Source: Ruegeria discodermiae (lineage in GTDB: Bacteria > Pseudomonadota > Alphaproteobacteria > Rhodobacterales > Rhodobacteraceae). Taken from it: 64,000 bases of DNA. Positions 32,555-40,965 of this stretch are shown in pieces. The notes below the pieces were generated by a model. That model was given only the letters and a program-made list of their open reading frames with translations. It had not been told where the DNA came from and did no database searches. The translations under genes were made by a program, and so were the position numbers. The stretch's first letter is position 1. Each line of letters starts with the position of its first letter. The stretch covers positions 1-64,000 of the forward strand of contig NZ_JAVAMO010000017.1 of assembly GCF_030758345.1 (NCBI RefSeq), read 5' to 3'.

Positions 32555-34015
32555 ATGGAGTTTCCAACGCAAATCTACCTTGATGGGGCGCTGACAGATG
32601 GCAGCGGACGCAAAGAGGTCATCAATCCCGCCACTGAAAATCACATCGCCACCGTCACCACGGCCGGCTTCGCTGATGTCGAGCGCGCGCTACGGGCCGC
32701 GAAGTCTGCGTTTCCCAGTTGGGCTGCGACATCGATTGCGGACAGGCAAACGTGGATGCGACGGCTGCGCGATGAAGTGATTGCCCATGAAGAGTTTCTG
32801 CGCGACTGCGTGCATCAGGAAATGGGCAAGCCTTGGGCCCAAACGCATGAGGATTGGGACAGGCTAGTCGTTTCTCTGGATTTCTATGCCGAGGAAATTG
32901 CCCGCGTTCAGGATTATGGCCTAAGCGACCGGGCTGGCACCCATTCACATCGCATGGTCTATGAGCCCACCGGGGTTGCAGTGGCCTACCTTGCGTGGAA
33001 TTTCCCTTTGTTGAATCTGGCGTTCAAAATTGGCCCGGCCATGGCGGCCGGGTGCCCGATCATCATTCGCCCGTCCGAGGCGACGCCAATTTCGGCTTAT
33101 GCAGTGGGCGCGCTTTGCGATAAAATCGACCTGCCGAAAGGAGTGGTGCAAATTCTCTGTACGGACGGGTATGACGTCGCTGATGCTCTGACCGCCTCGA
33201 CCATCCCACAAGTCGTGACCCTGATCGGCTCGACCCGGACCGGGCAGCACATCATGCGCACCGGTGCCACATCGATCAAACGCTATTCGATGGAGCTGGG
33301 CGGCAACGCTCCGGTTGTTGTGTTTGAAGACGCCGACCTCGACTTGGCCGCAGACATAGTGACCGGGGTAAAGTTTACCAATGCCGGCCAGATTTGCGTC
33401 TCGCCTAACCGTGTATTTGTGGCCGACGCGGTTCGTGAGGCGTTCACCGAAAAAGTGGTGGCTAGGGCAAATACGGCGACCGTTGGGTTTGACAAAACTG
33501 CCGACATCACAACGGGGCCCGTCATTGATGGCCGCGCATGGGCGCGCATCAAGGGTTTGATTGACGATGCAATCGCGGACGGCGCGACCCTGCTTGCGGG
33601 GGGGGACAGACCCCCGCACCTGAACAAGGGCTACTACATCGCTCCTACCGTTTTGGACAACGTGACCGAGACGATGGAAGTCTATCGACAGGAAACCTTT
33701 GGCCCCATCGTCAGCCTAATCCCGTTCACGGATGAAACCGGGCTTTTAGAAATGGCCAATGACTGCGAAGAAGGTGGGCTGACGGCCTATTTGTTCACGC
33801 GCGATCTGGGGCGGGCCGAACATTACGCCGCGCATCTGCGCTATGGCGAAATTCAAATCAACGGGGTGAAGTACGATATCGACCTGCCGCATGGCGGGAT
33901 CGGTCAGTCGGGGATCGGGCATGATTGCTCGAGCCTCGCGCTACACGATTATCTTGTAAAAAAGCGGATCACGCGCGCCCTCGATAACACCGGATTTGGA
34001 GGGTTGAACCCATGA
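32555..34015 (+). CDS. NAD(P)-dependent aldehyde dehydrogenase, 486 aa
   Basis: A full-length ALDH. AYLAWNFPLLNLAFKIGPAMAAGCPIIIRPSE (cofactor region), STRTGQHIM, catalytic Glu in MELGGNAPVVVFEDADLD and nucleophile Cys in NAGQICVSPNRVFV. Closest in style to succinate-semialdehyde or alpha-ketoglutarate-semialdehyde dehydrogenases. I chose the ATG at 32555, preceded by GAGGTGG. It may oxidise a sugar-derived aldehyde in the same pathway. Confidence 0.9.
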   Translation: MEFPTQIYLDGALTDGSGRKEVINPATENHIATVTTAGFADVERALRAAKSAFPSWAATSIADRQTWMRRLRDEVIAHEEFLRDCVHQEMGKPWAQTHEDWDRLVVSLDFYAEEIARVQDYGLSDRAGTHSHRMVYEPTGVAVAYLAWNFPLLNLAFKIGPAMAAGCPIIIRPSEATPISAYAVGALCDKIDLPKGVVQILCTDGYDVADALTASTIPQVVTLIGSTRTGQHIMRTGATSIKRYSMELGGNAPVVVFEDADLDLAADIVTGVKFTNAGQICVSPNRVFVADAVREAFTEKVVARANTATVGFDKTADITTGPVIDGRAWARIKGLIDDAIADGATLLAGGDRPPHLNKGYYIAPTVLDNVTETMEVYRQETFGPIVSLIPFTDETGLLEMANDCEEGGLTAYLFTRDLGRAEHYAAHLRYGEIQINGVKYDIDLPHGGIGQSGIGHDCSSLALHDYLVKKRITRALDNTGFGGLNP

Positions 34016-35181
34016 AGATCACCCGTGTCTCCAGCCATGTTCTCAGCTACGATTTGCCCGAGCCGCTAGGCTATTCTCAGCAGTATTACCATAAGCGCAC
34101 AGCCCATCTTGTCGAGGTGGAGACTGACGAAGGCGTCACAGGCTGGGGCGAGTGTTTTGGTGCGGGTAATATCGCTGTGGCCAACAAAGGGATCGTCGAG
34201 CAGGTGATCCAGCCAATGGTTCTAGGTATGGACCCACTAGACCGGGATGTGATCTGGCACAAAGTTTACAACCTGATGCGCGACCATGGCCAGAAGGGAA
34301 TGCCTTTACAGTCACTTTCTGGCGTCGACATCGCACTGTGGGATATCGCAGGCAAAATCGCAGGCTTACCTCTGCATAAACTCATCGGGGGTACCCATCG
34401 CGACCGCATTCAGGTCTACGGCTACGGCATGATGCTCCGTCCTGAGGGTACGGACAGTCTGGTCGCCCGCTTCACGGACGAAGCCGCTTCAATCAAGGAA
34501 ATGGGATTCAGCGCGACGAAAATGAAAGTGGGGCTTGGCCCAAAGGATGACGTACGTCTGATCGAAGCAGTGCGTAAGGGCATCGGCGATGACTATCGCT
34601 TTATGGTCGATGCGAACCACGGCTACACGACGCATGACGCATTTTACGTCGGTCGCGCGATGGAAGAGTTCGCCCCATACTGGTTTGAAGAACCCGTCGC
34701 CCCGGAAGATCTTGATGGATATCGAGAGCTGCGCGCTGGTTTGAACGTCAACATCTCGGGAGGCGAGGCTGAATTCAACCGATGGGGCTGGCGCGCCTTG
34801 TTGGAAAGCCGGGGTTTAGATATCGCGCAGCCTGAGGTCTGCGCACTCGGAGGTATCACAGAATATCTGCGCGTTTTGGCCTTGTGCCACGCACATTTCA
34901 CTCCGGTTGTAAATCACGTATGGGGTTCAGCCGTCGCTGTGGCCGCCAATATGCACCTGCTCGCAGCAATGCCGCCCCTGCCAGGCGGGTTGTTCCCGTG
35001 GGAACCGATGCTCGAGTTTGATACGACCGACAATAAGTTCCGAGATGAGCTGCTTGTGAATTCACTAAACATTCAATCCCAAGTCGCATCGACGGGTGGT
35101 TTTGTAGAAATTCCAAATGGGCCCGGCCTGGGGGTGGAGCCGGACCGGAACTTCATCCGCCAATACGATATCTTCAGTTGA
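34012..35181 (+). CDS. Enolase-superfamily protein, D-galactarolactone cycloisomerase-like, 389 aa
   Basis: A mandelate-racemase-group enzyme. N-terminal capping domain with VEVETDEGVTGWGECFG. Catalytic Lys pair in ATKMKVG. Metal ligands Asp in FMVDANHGYT, Glu in YWFEEPVAPEDLDGY and Glu in ISGGEAEFNRW. General-base His in VVNHVWGSAVAV. The wording of several segments (RDHGQKGMPLQSLSGVDIALWDIAGK, EPMLEFDTTDNKFRDELL) closely follows my memory of Agrobacterium galactarolactone cycloisomerase (Gci). It would open an aldarolactone ring to a 3-deoxy-2-keto acid. The ATG overlaps the ALDH stop. Confidence 0.85.
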   Translation: MKITRVSSHVLSYDLPEPLGYSQQYYHKRTAHLVEVETDEGVTGWGECFGAGNIAVANKGIVEQVIQPMVLGMDPLDRDVIWHKVYNLMRDHGQKGMPLQSLSGVDIALWDIAGKIAGLPLHKLIGGTHRDRIQVYGYGMMLRPEGTDSLVARFTDEAASIKEMGFSATKMKVGLGPKDDVRLIEAVRKGIGDDYRFMVDANHGYTTHDAFYVGRAMEEFAPYWFEEPVAPEDLDGYRELRAGLNVNISGGEAEFNRWGWRALLESRGLDIAQPEVCALGGITEYLRVLALCHAHFTPVVNHVWGSAVAVAANMHLLAAMPPLPGGLFPWEPMLEFDTTDNKFRDELLVNSLNIQSQVASTGGFVEIPNGPGLGVEPDRNFIRQYDIFS

Positions 35182-35189
35182 ATCCCGCT

Positions 35190-36098
35190 ATGTCTCACCC
35201 TTCCTTCATTGCAGTTGACTGGGGAACCTCTGGCTTTCGTCTATGGGTGTTGGATGCTTGTGGAAAGACTCTTGCCGAGACCGATGGCCCATTTGGCATG
35301 TCAAATCTTGAACCCAGTGATTTTGGTCGCGTACTTGAAGAAAACTTGAATGAATTGGGCATAGGTCAGGACGTTCCAGCCATTATCTGCGGCATGGCTG
35401 GGGCCGCACAAGGTTGGTGTGAGGCCCCATACCTAACGGCACCAACACGTCTCGATAAGCTAGGGGCGGGTGCCATCAGGGTAAGTGACGCATCGCGAGA
35501 GGTGCGCATATTGCCGGGTGTTAAGCAGCAATCACCAGCCAATGTGATGCGCGGTGAAGAAACTCAGATTGCTGGGTTGCTTCATCTTGTTCCCGATTTT
35601 CGCGGCATCGTTTGCTTGCCAGGAACACACACGAAATGGGTCCGAGTCGCAGATGGAGCCATTATCGAATTCGAAACGTGTATGACCGGCGAACAATTCG
35701 CGTTCTTTTCCAGAGCTTCCGTCTTGTCACACTCGATGGTTAATCATGGGTGGAGTGATAGCGCCTTTGAGGCGGCAATCCGCTTGGCAGCAGACGACCC
35801 TGCCGCTTTGCCGCGCCGCCTTTTCGCAATTCGTGCGGGTATGCTGGTTGGAAAGCAAACTAGCGCGCAAGCCCGTGCCACTCTTTCAGGTCTACTGATC
35901 GGTCAGGAATTGATGTCAGTAAGACAGTATTGGACGGATCAAACGGTGACTTTGATTGGTGCGTCAACGCTGTGTGAGCTTTATCTGACTGCTTTGGGTT
36001 TCATGGGCGCCAGTGGGAGGGTCACGGAGGTCTCAGAAATAACTTTGAGCGGGCTTACGGCAGCTTATCAGCACCAAAGAAGGTGTTTCAGTTCTTAG
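35190..36098 (+). CDS. dgoK: 2-dehydro-3-deoxygalactonokinase, 302 aa
   Basis: A DgoK-family sugar-acid kinase. It opens SFIAVDWGTSGFRLWVLD (ASKHA phosphate 1 motif), then ICGMAGAAQGWCEAPYLTAP, VMRGEETQIAGLL, CLPGTHTKWVRV and FETCMTGEQFAFF, all family hallmarks. It phosphorylates 2-keto-3-deoxygalactonate. A TTG at 35178 overlapping the upstream stop is an alternative start. It is the last intact gene of the cluster; the aldolase that would normally follow is absent, and an IS5 remnant begins just downstream. Confidence 0.9.
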   Translation: MSHPSFIAVDWGTSGFRLWVLDACGKTLAETDGPFGMSNLEPSDFGRVLEENLNELGIGQDVPAIICGMAGAAQGWCEAPYLTAPTRLDKLGAGAIRVSDASREVRILPGVKQQSPANVMRGEETQIAGLLHLVPDFRGIVCLPGTHTKWVRVADGAIIEFETCMTGEQFAFFSRASVLSHSMVNHGWSDSAFEAAIRLAADDPAALPRRLFAIRAGMLVGKQTSAQARATLSGLLIGQELMSVRQYWTDQTVTLIGASTLCELYLTALGFMGASGRVTEVSEITLSGLTAAYQHQRRCFSS

Positions 36099-36134
36099 TT
36101 TCCACGCATTGGAGCAATCCCTTTAACTGCTAGA

Positions 36135-36424
36135 GGGTAGGTTGGGTGGATCATCACGGTGTTTTTCTCGCCGTGTTTGGCAGCCAGGCAAACCATCATC
36201 TGGGCGAAGAGGCCTTTCTCGCTCCAACGTTTCCACCGACTGTAGAGTGCCTTGGGAGGTCCATAGGCTTCAGGCGCGTCTCGTCATCGCAATCCATTGC
36301 GTTTGATGAAAATAATCCCACTCAGCACCCTTCTGTCATCGACCCGTGGCCTGCCGTGCGATATCGGGAAGAAAGGGGAAAGCTTTGCCATCTGCTCGTC
36401 GGTCAGCCAGAAAAGGTCGCTCAT
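36135..36424 (-). pseudogene. IS5-family transposase, N-terminal remnant
   Basis: On the minus strand the frame opens MSDLFWLTDEQMAKLSPFFPISHGRPRVDDRRVLSGIIFIKRNGLRWRD and, after a shift of frame, continues toward GPPKALYSRWKRWSEKGLF and MMVCLAAKHGEKN. These are IS5 (IS1182/ISL-like) transposase openings. It is truncated and frameshifted, so inactive. It marks the point where the sugar pathway operon ends. Confidence 0.75.
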
Positions 36425-36487
36425 GTCACCGCTGCGTTTTCCAAGCCGTGAATCATGCAGCGCATCGAAAATCGATGCATCCTGACC

Positions 36488-38332
36488 CTAACTTTCCGGG
36501 GTGCGGGACAGGATCGTGCCGCCATCTCCGCAGGCAAAGTAGTGACCTTGCGCGTCCACTGCGACTGCGCGCAGTCCGGCTGTGGTCCCTGTGGCGTCCA
36601 GATGCCAGCGTTGACCGTCGAACCGGGCCGCTGCCCCGGCAGCGCCCACGGCCATCGCATCCTGGTTGGTTCCAGTGACTGCCAGCAGATCGCTTCGGGC
36701 GCGCACCGGCGTGATCGTCCAGCGGGTGCCGTCGAAATGCCCGATCGTGCCCGACAGGCCAACGACAAAGATATCGCTCAGCGAGCGGCCCCAGACGTCA
36801 AACAGGAAATGCTCGGTTCCGGCGCTGAACTCATCCCAGCGCTGGCCATTCCAGCGCATGACCTGACCGAAATCACCCACGGCCAGCAAATGTTCGGCGT
36901 CCATTCCCCAAAGCCCGTATAGTGCGCTTTTGGTGCCGGACGGCATACGCTGCCAATCTGTTTCGTTCCAATGCAGTACCAGACCCTCGTCACCAGCGGC
37001 GAAAATCTGGCCTGCACCGTCCGACCAAAGTGACAGAAGGGTGACATCCATGTGCAGGTCGAAATGCTCGCGCCATTGGGTGCCGTCGAATTGGTGAATC
37101 TCACCTAACTGCCCGGCGGCCAGCAACCCGCCATCGGACGCGCAGGTCAGGTCGTGGATGCCAAGGTCGCCGACAGGGGGCAGGGCCTCCCACTTGCCGC
37201 GATCCTGCACCAGCACTGTGCCTTCCTCACCGCAGGCATATAGCTGGTCATGGGTCGGGTCGTGCCACATCCCCCATAACTGCCGATCCGTACCGCTTGT
37301 CTTTTCGGCCCAGACTGAAGGCTCGGCCCCGGCTTGAACAGCCGGAGCGAAACAGGTCAGCGCCTGATCGTCGCCGACAAGCACGGTGCCGAAATCACCT
37401 ACGGCCATCGCCTCACCCGAGGGAAGAGAGACAAGGCCTAACAGATCGTGTCCGGTGCCACTCTGAACCCGGTCGATGCGGGTGTCGCGGATCAGGTGGA
37501 TATGTCCGCTATCGCCCACGGCAAGCGTGCCCTGACCCGAGCGTCCGAGCGCACGAAAGCGGCTGAATTCCTGGTCGGTGAATAGCTTCTCAAACGTCTC
37601 GCCATCCCATCGGACCAGATCACCGCGAAAGCCATTTGCATCCACAAAATAGCGTCCGCCACAGAGCAGCGCGCCGCCATCCTCCAGTGTAAACGCCCCG
37701 GTGAAATTCGAGGCGACGGAGCATGGGAGGGGCGCCCAGCACCCTTCGGTGTCACGCAGCAATACGGTGCCGTCCCCGCCTGCCGCCAACAACCGCCCGT
37801 CGTTCAGGCGGATGACGCTGCGCAGATGTGCCCGGGTGCCGGAGACTTCGGCGGCCCAATCTGTCCCGTCGAAATGCAGGATTGTCCCCCGATCCCCGAC
37901 AACCCAAGCCTGGCCAGTGTCTGAGCCGCAAATGCCAAACAACGGCGTGTTCTCTGGGGTTGAGGGGTATTTGCCACCCGCATCCACCACGCAGCCGCGG
38001 ATTTTGTGCCATTCGGCACCGTCAAAACGCAGGATCAACCCCATCCAGCCTACGGCCCAAAGCTCGGACCGGTCCCGGCCCCAAAGCGCATGAACAGGCA
38101 CCGGAGCGGGGCTAGACATCCGTTCCCACACCTCACCATCGAAATGAGTTATGACGCCATCATCGCCAACGACGAACAACCCGTCGTCGTCGGCCCAACC
38201 ATCCCAGAACACGTTGCCCGGCCCGGTCGGCAGCCCTGCGACAGCATACCATCCCCTTGCCTCGCGCGGTCGGGACCCGAACTTGCCGCGCAGCAGGCCC
38301 CGGCGGGAAATCATCTCAGGTGATCCATCCAT
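36488..38332 (-). CDS. Beta-propeller repeat protein linked to the ddh operon, 614 aa
   Basis: The protein is built of about a dozen repeats of the kind LWGMDAEHLLAVGDFGQVMRWNGQRWDEFSAGT (roughly 40 residues each: W.VG..G.I..FDG..W). Such repeats form WD40/YCF48-like propellers. The N-terminus EMISRRGLLRGKFG has a twin-arginine-like SRRGLLRG but no hydrophobic stretch after it, so export is doubtful. It starts one base before the Mrp-type gene ends on the same strand and lies downstream of ddhABDC. A role in maturation or assembly of the molybdoenzyme is inferred; I know no described function. Confidence 0.7.
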   Translation of the reverse strand: MDGSPEMISRRGLLRGKFGSRPREARGWYAVAGLPTGPGNVFWDGWADDDGLFVVGDDGVITHFDGEVWERMSSPAPVPVHALWGRDRSELWAVGWMGLILRFDGAEWHKIRGCVVDAGGKYPSTPENTPLFGICGSDTGQAWVVGDRGTILHFDGTDWAAEVSGTRAHLRSVIRLNDGRLLAAGGDGTVLLRDTEGCWAPLPCSVASNFTGAFTLEDGGALLCGGRYFVDANGFRGDLVRWDGETFEKLFTDQEFSRFRALGRSGQGTLAVGDSGHIHLIRDTRIDRVQSGTGHDLLGLVSLPSGEAMAVGDFGTVLVGDDQALTCFAPAVQAGAEPSVWAEKTSGTDRQLWGMWHDPTHDQLYACGEEGTVLVQDRGKWEALPPVGDLGIHDLTCASDGGLLAAGQLGEIHQFDGTQWREHFDLHMDVTLLSLWSDGAGQIFAAGDEGLVLHWNETDWQRMPSGTKSALYGLWGMDAEHLLAVGDFGQVMRWNGQRWDEFSAGTEHFLFDVWGRSLSDIFVVGLSGTIGHFDGTRWTITPVRARSDLLAVTGTNQDAMAVGAAGAAARFDGQRWHLDATGTTAGLRAVAVDAQGHYFACGDGGTILSRTPES

Positions 38333-39430
38333 TTATCCGTTGTCCCTCTCGGCTCCGGCATGTTTCACGCGTTCCGCCTCGGCGCCCATCAACTCAGCCA
38401 GTTCGGCGCTCAAGCCATGGGCCACCAACGCGTTCTGCAGGTCCTGGTCCTGCAGGTTCTCGGCAAAGACATCGGGCAGAGATGCCGCGACCGAACGGTG
38501 AAAGTCGCGCTGTCCAAGCGCCGCCACCGCACGGATTGCTGGGGTGAAAGATTGCGCCACCACGCTGTCGGGCTGGTCGGCCACAACTGGCACGCCGCTG
38601 TCCGATCCCATAGCCAGTTCGGGTGACAGGGGGATCTCGGCCAGCTTGTCGATCCCGAGCGTGCTCAAGGCCTGCGTCACACCTGCATCGGGGAACAGGT
38701 GGAATTCTTCCCGGCAATGGGGACATTGCACACCGGCCATATTCACGACTGCGCCCACCACCGGTAGTCCGCGTTCATTGCAGAACCGTCCGGCCTTGAG
38801 GCTGTCCATCTGCGCCACCGCCTGCGGCGAGGTCACCAACACGGCCGAGGTATTGCTGCCCTCAAGTATGTCGCACAGGGTTATAAGTTCATTCCCTGTT
38901 CCTGGCGGCATGTCCACGATCAGGAAATCCAGCGCGCCCCAGTCGAAGCTGCCGATCAGGTGGTGAATAAAGTCGTGCTTATAGGCATCGCGCCAGACAA
39001 TCGGGGTTGTGTCATCCTCAAGCATAAACGCCAGCGAGCCAATCCGTACCGGATGCGTGATCCCGTCACCCTGATAATCATGCGTCTCCAGCCCGGATTG
39101 CGAGGTGCGGATTTTGGCACCGGCAAAGCCGAAGAACCGGCTTTGATTAGGGCCGTGAATATCCGCATCCGCCACGCCTACGCGGAACCCGTCGCGGGCC
39201 AGCCCGGCGGCAAGATTGGCGCTGACGGTGCTTTTGCCCACGCCGCCCTTGTTGGCCAGAACCACGATGATCTGGTCGATCTGCTGCAGGCGGTATTCGA
39301 TCAAAACCTTGTTGTGGTGGGGCTTGTCCAGTGTGCACTCGGCCTCACGCGGGCAGAACTGGCAGGCGTGGCCCAGACCGCAATCGGTTTTGACCACACT
39401 TGCCTTTTCTTCCGGGGTCAGGAAATCCAC
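38333..39430 (-). CDS. Mrp/ApbC-family P-loop ATPase with N-terminal Cys motif, 365 aa
   Basis: An Fe-S carrier-type ATPase. Deviant Walker A LANKGGVGKSTVSANLAAGL (about residue 57), ADADIHGPNQSRFFG switch I, FLIVDMPPGTGNE switch II. Before it, residues 17-33 (CGLGHACQFCPREAEC) have four Cys that could bind a cluster, which standard Mrp lacks. A CPHC (residues near 237) corresponds to the Mrp CxxC used for Fe-S binding. It follows ddhC by 3 bases. It may deliver Fe-S clusters to the DdhA/DdhB subunits (inference). Confidence 0.85.
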   Translation of the reverse strand: MDFLTPEEKASVVKTDCGLGHACQFCPREAECTLDKPHHNKVLIEYRLQQIDQIIVVLANKGGVGKSTVSANLAAGLARDGFRVGVADADIHGPNQSRFFGFAGAKIRTSQSGLETHDYQGDGITHPVRIGSLAFMLEDDTTPIVWRDAYKHDFIHHLIGSFDWGALDFLIVDMPPGTGNELITLCDILEGSNTSAVLVTSPQAVAQMDSLKAGRFCNERGLPVVGAVVNMAGVQCPHCREEFHLFPDAGVTQALSTLGIDKLAEIPLSPELAMGSDSGVPVVADQPDSVVAQSFTPAIRAVAALGQRDFHRSVAASLPDVFAENLQDQDLQNALVAHGLSAELAELMGAEAERVKHAGAERDNG

Positions 39431-39433
39431 GAC

Positions 39434-40198
39434 TTACTCCGACGTCATATCAAGCAGAATCCAGCCGTCCGATACGCGTTTCAGCCCATCGCGTTCCTTG
39501 TCGGCGCCCTGCCAAACGGCAAAGGCTATCGGCACTGTGTCGCGGGTCAGAGAGGCGTTATGCGCGCCCTCAGATTGGATCGGGCGCGACATGACGACCG
39601 TCCATTCGTTCGGATCACCTTCGTTGTTGATATACTGGCTGTCGCCGCTGACCGGCTGCTCGTCCAGCACCGTGGTGCTGCCCGGCCCCCCGGCGGCAAG
39701 GTTCTGGACGGTGTTACCACCGGGAAGCCAGTACCAGATGTTGACCGCACTGTCCGGTCCGTCGCCCATGACATATGAGGTATCGTCGCTGCCAAGGGCA
39801 AATTGCACCGCCGCGCCATCGCGGAACTTGTCGAACGCAGTCGCCGCGTTCGGGGTGTCATCGACCCAGCGCAGGCGCACATAGAAGCGCTCGGACGTGC
39901 GGGCCAGCGTCATGTACAGAAAGCTGGGCTCGGCCTCGTAGTTGACCCGCAGCTCGACAGATTCATGCACTGCTGGGGCGGGCGACATCGACACGCGGTA
40001 TTCAGGCAACCGCTCCCAGATGATGTCATCGGGGTCATTGACGCGGCGCAGGTAAATCCCATCGGGGATGGTCGAGACTTTGACGCCGTCATACGCTTCG
40101 AGCAGTTTGACATTGGCATCCGCCAGCGTTTCCGAGACCGCGATCAGCGGGGTGGACAGCAGTGCAAGGGCGGTCAGGCATGTGATCGTTTTGTACAT
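39434..40198 (-). CDS. ddhC: Dimethyl sulfide dehydrogenase gamma subunit (heme b), 254 aa
   Basis: Member of the ethylbenzene-dehydrogenase gamma-type heme b family (EB_dh fold). Signal peptide MYKTITCLTALALLSTPLIAVSE directs it to the periplasm by Sec. The body has the family's beta-rich segments (YLRRVNDPDDIIWERLPEYRVSMSPAP, RFYVRLRWVDDTPN, NEWTVVMSRPIQSEG, IAFAVWQGADKERDG). It should pass electrons from DdhB to a periplasmic cytochrome. I chose the ATG at 40198, with AAGGAG 8 bases upstream. Gene order A-B-D-C matches that of Rhodovulum sulfidophilum as I recall. Confidence 0.87.
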   Translation of the reverse strand: MYKTITCLTALALLSTPLIAVSETLADANVKLLEAYDGVKVSTIPDGIYLRRVNDPDDIIWERLPEYRVSMSPAPAVHESVELRVNYEAEPSFLYMTLARTSERFYVRLRWVDDTPNAATAFDKFRDGAAVQFALGSDDTSYVMGDGPDSAVNIWYWLPGGNTVQNLAAGGPGSTTVLDEQPVSGDSQYINNEGDPNEWTVVMSRPIQSEGAHNASLTRDTVPIAFAVWQGADKERDGLKRVSDGWILLDMTSE

Positions 40199-40209
40199 CT
40201 TTGATCTCC

Positions 40210-40965
40210 TTATCCCCATAGGTCTTGGGCGGGTGTCGCGGTCTGAGAGGTGTCGGCGCGGGGTGCATCCGGGTCGCGGAACGGGCCAACACGGGCCTCA
40301 AGCTCGTGAATTTGCGCCTCGGCCCAGCCGTGCAGGTCCTGGGCCAACTGCATCAGCGTGGGGTCCAGCAGCGGCACAGTATGATGGCGCAGCAGCCCGG
40401 CCACTGCGTCCAGCGTCGGGCCAAGATAGCGACACAGGAAGTCCCGTTGCGCCCGCCGATAGCCCGAGGCATCCTTGCCTTCGCGAAGCGCGCGCGCCTC
40501 AAGATGGCAGAGCACCGACATCAGTTCGAACATGCTTGCCATGTGGTCGGGTTCGTCGTTGCGGCCCTCGTCCGAGGTTGCCGCCTGGAGCCCGAAATGA
40601 CGGTAGAACGCAGCGATGTTCAGCATTAAAACAGGCCGCGTCAGCCCGGCAAGGATATGTTCGTGATCCCCGGCCAGAAGGGCAGCTGTGGGTTTGCCTC
40701 CGACCCCGTGCAAAAAGGCGCGGATATATCCCGCCTCGAAGCTGTCGTAGTCGGGTGAGGACGGCATTTTCGGCCAGCCTGCACCGGTGACATCCGTCCA
40801 GGCCGCGCTGAACGCCGCCTGAAACTCGCCCGAAGTGATGGCCGCATACAGGTCACGCGAAGGATGCCCAAAGGCCAGAGCCGCCAGACGCCAGATCGTT
40901 TCCTTGGCCTGCGCCCGTGCGGGGCTGTCACCTTTGGGCGGGGGACATGAGAATGAGACCGACAT
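40210..40965 (-). CDS. ddhD: TorD-family chaperone for DMS dehydrogenase, 251 aa
   Basis: A cytoplasmic, all-helical redox-enzyme maturation protein. Recognisable TorD/DmsD features are ETIWRLAALAFGHPSRDLYAAI, DSFEAGYIRAFLHGVGGKPTAALLAGDH and ADEGRNDEPDHMASMFELMSVLCHLE-like DEPDHMASMFELMSVLCHLEARAL (E.DH...E.MA pattern). It binds the Tat leader of the catalytic subunit until the Mo cofactor is inserted. The ATG overlaps or abuts the ddhB stop at 40965. Confidence 0.88.
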   Translation of the reverse strand: MSVSFSCPPPKGDSPARAQAKETIWRLAALAFGHPSRDLYAAITSGEFQAAFSAAWTDVTGAGWPKMPSSPDYDSFEAGYIRAFLHGVGGKPTAALLAGDHEHILAGLTRPVLMLNIAAFYRHFGLQAATSDEGRNDEPDHMASMFELMSVLCHLEARALREGKDASGYRRAQRDFLCRYLGPTLDAVAGLLRHHTVPLLDPTLMQLAQDLHGWAEAQIHELEARVGPFRDPDAPRADTSQTATPAQDLWG

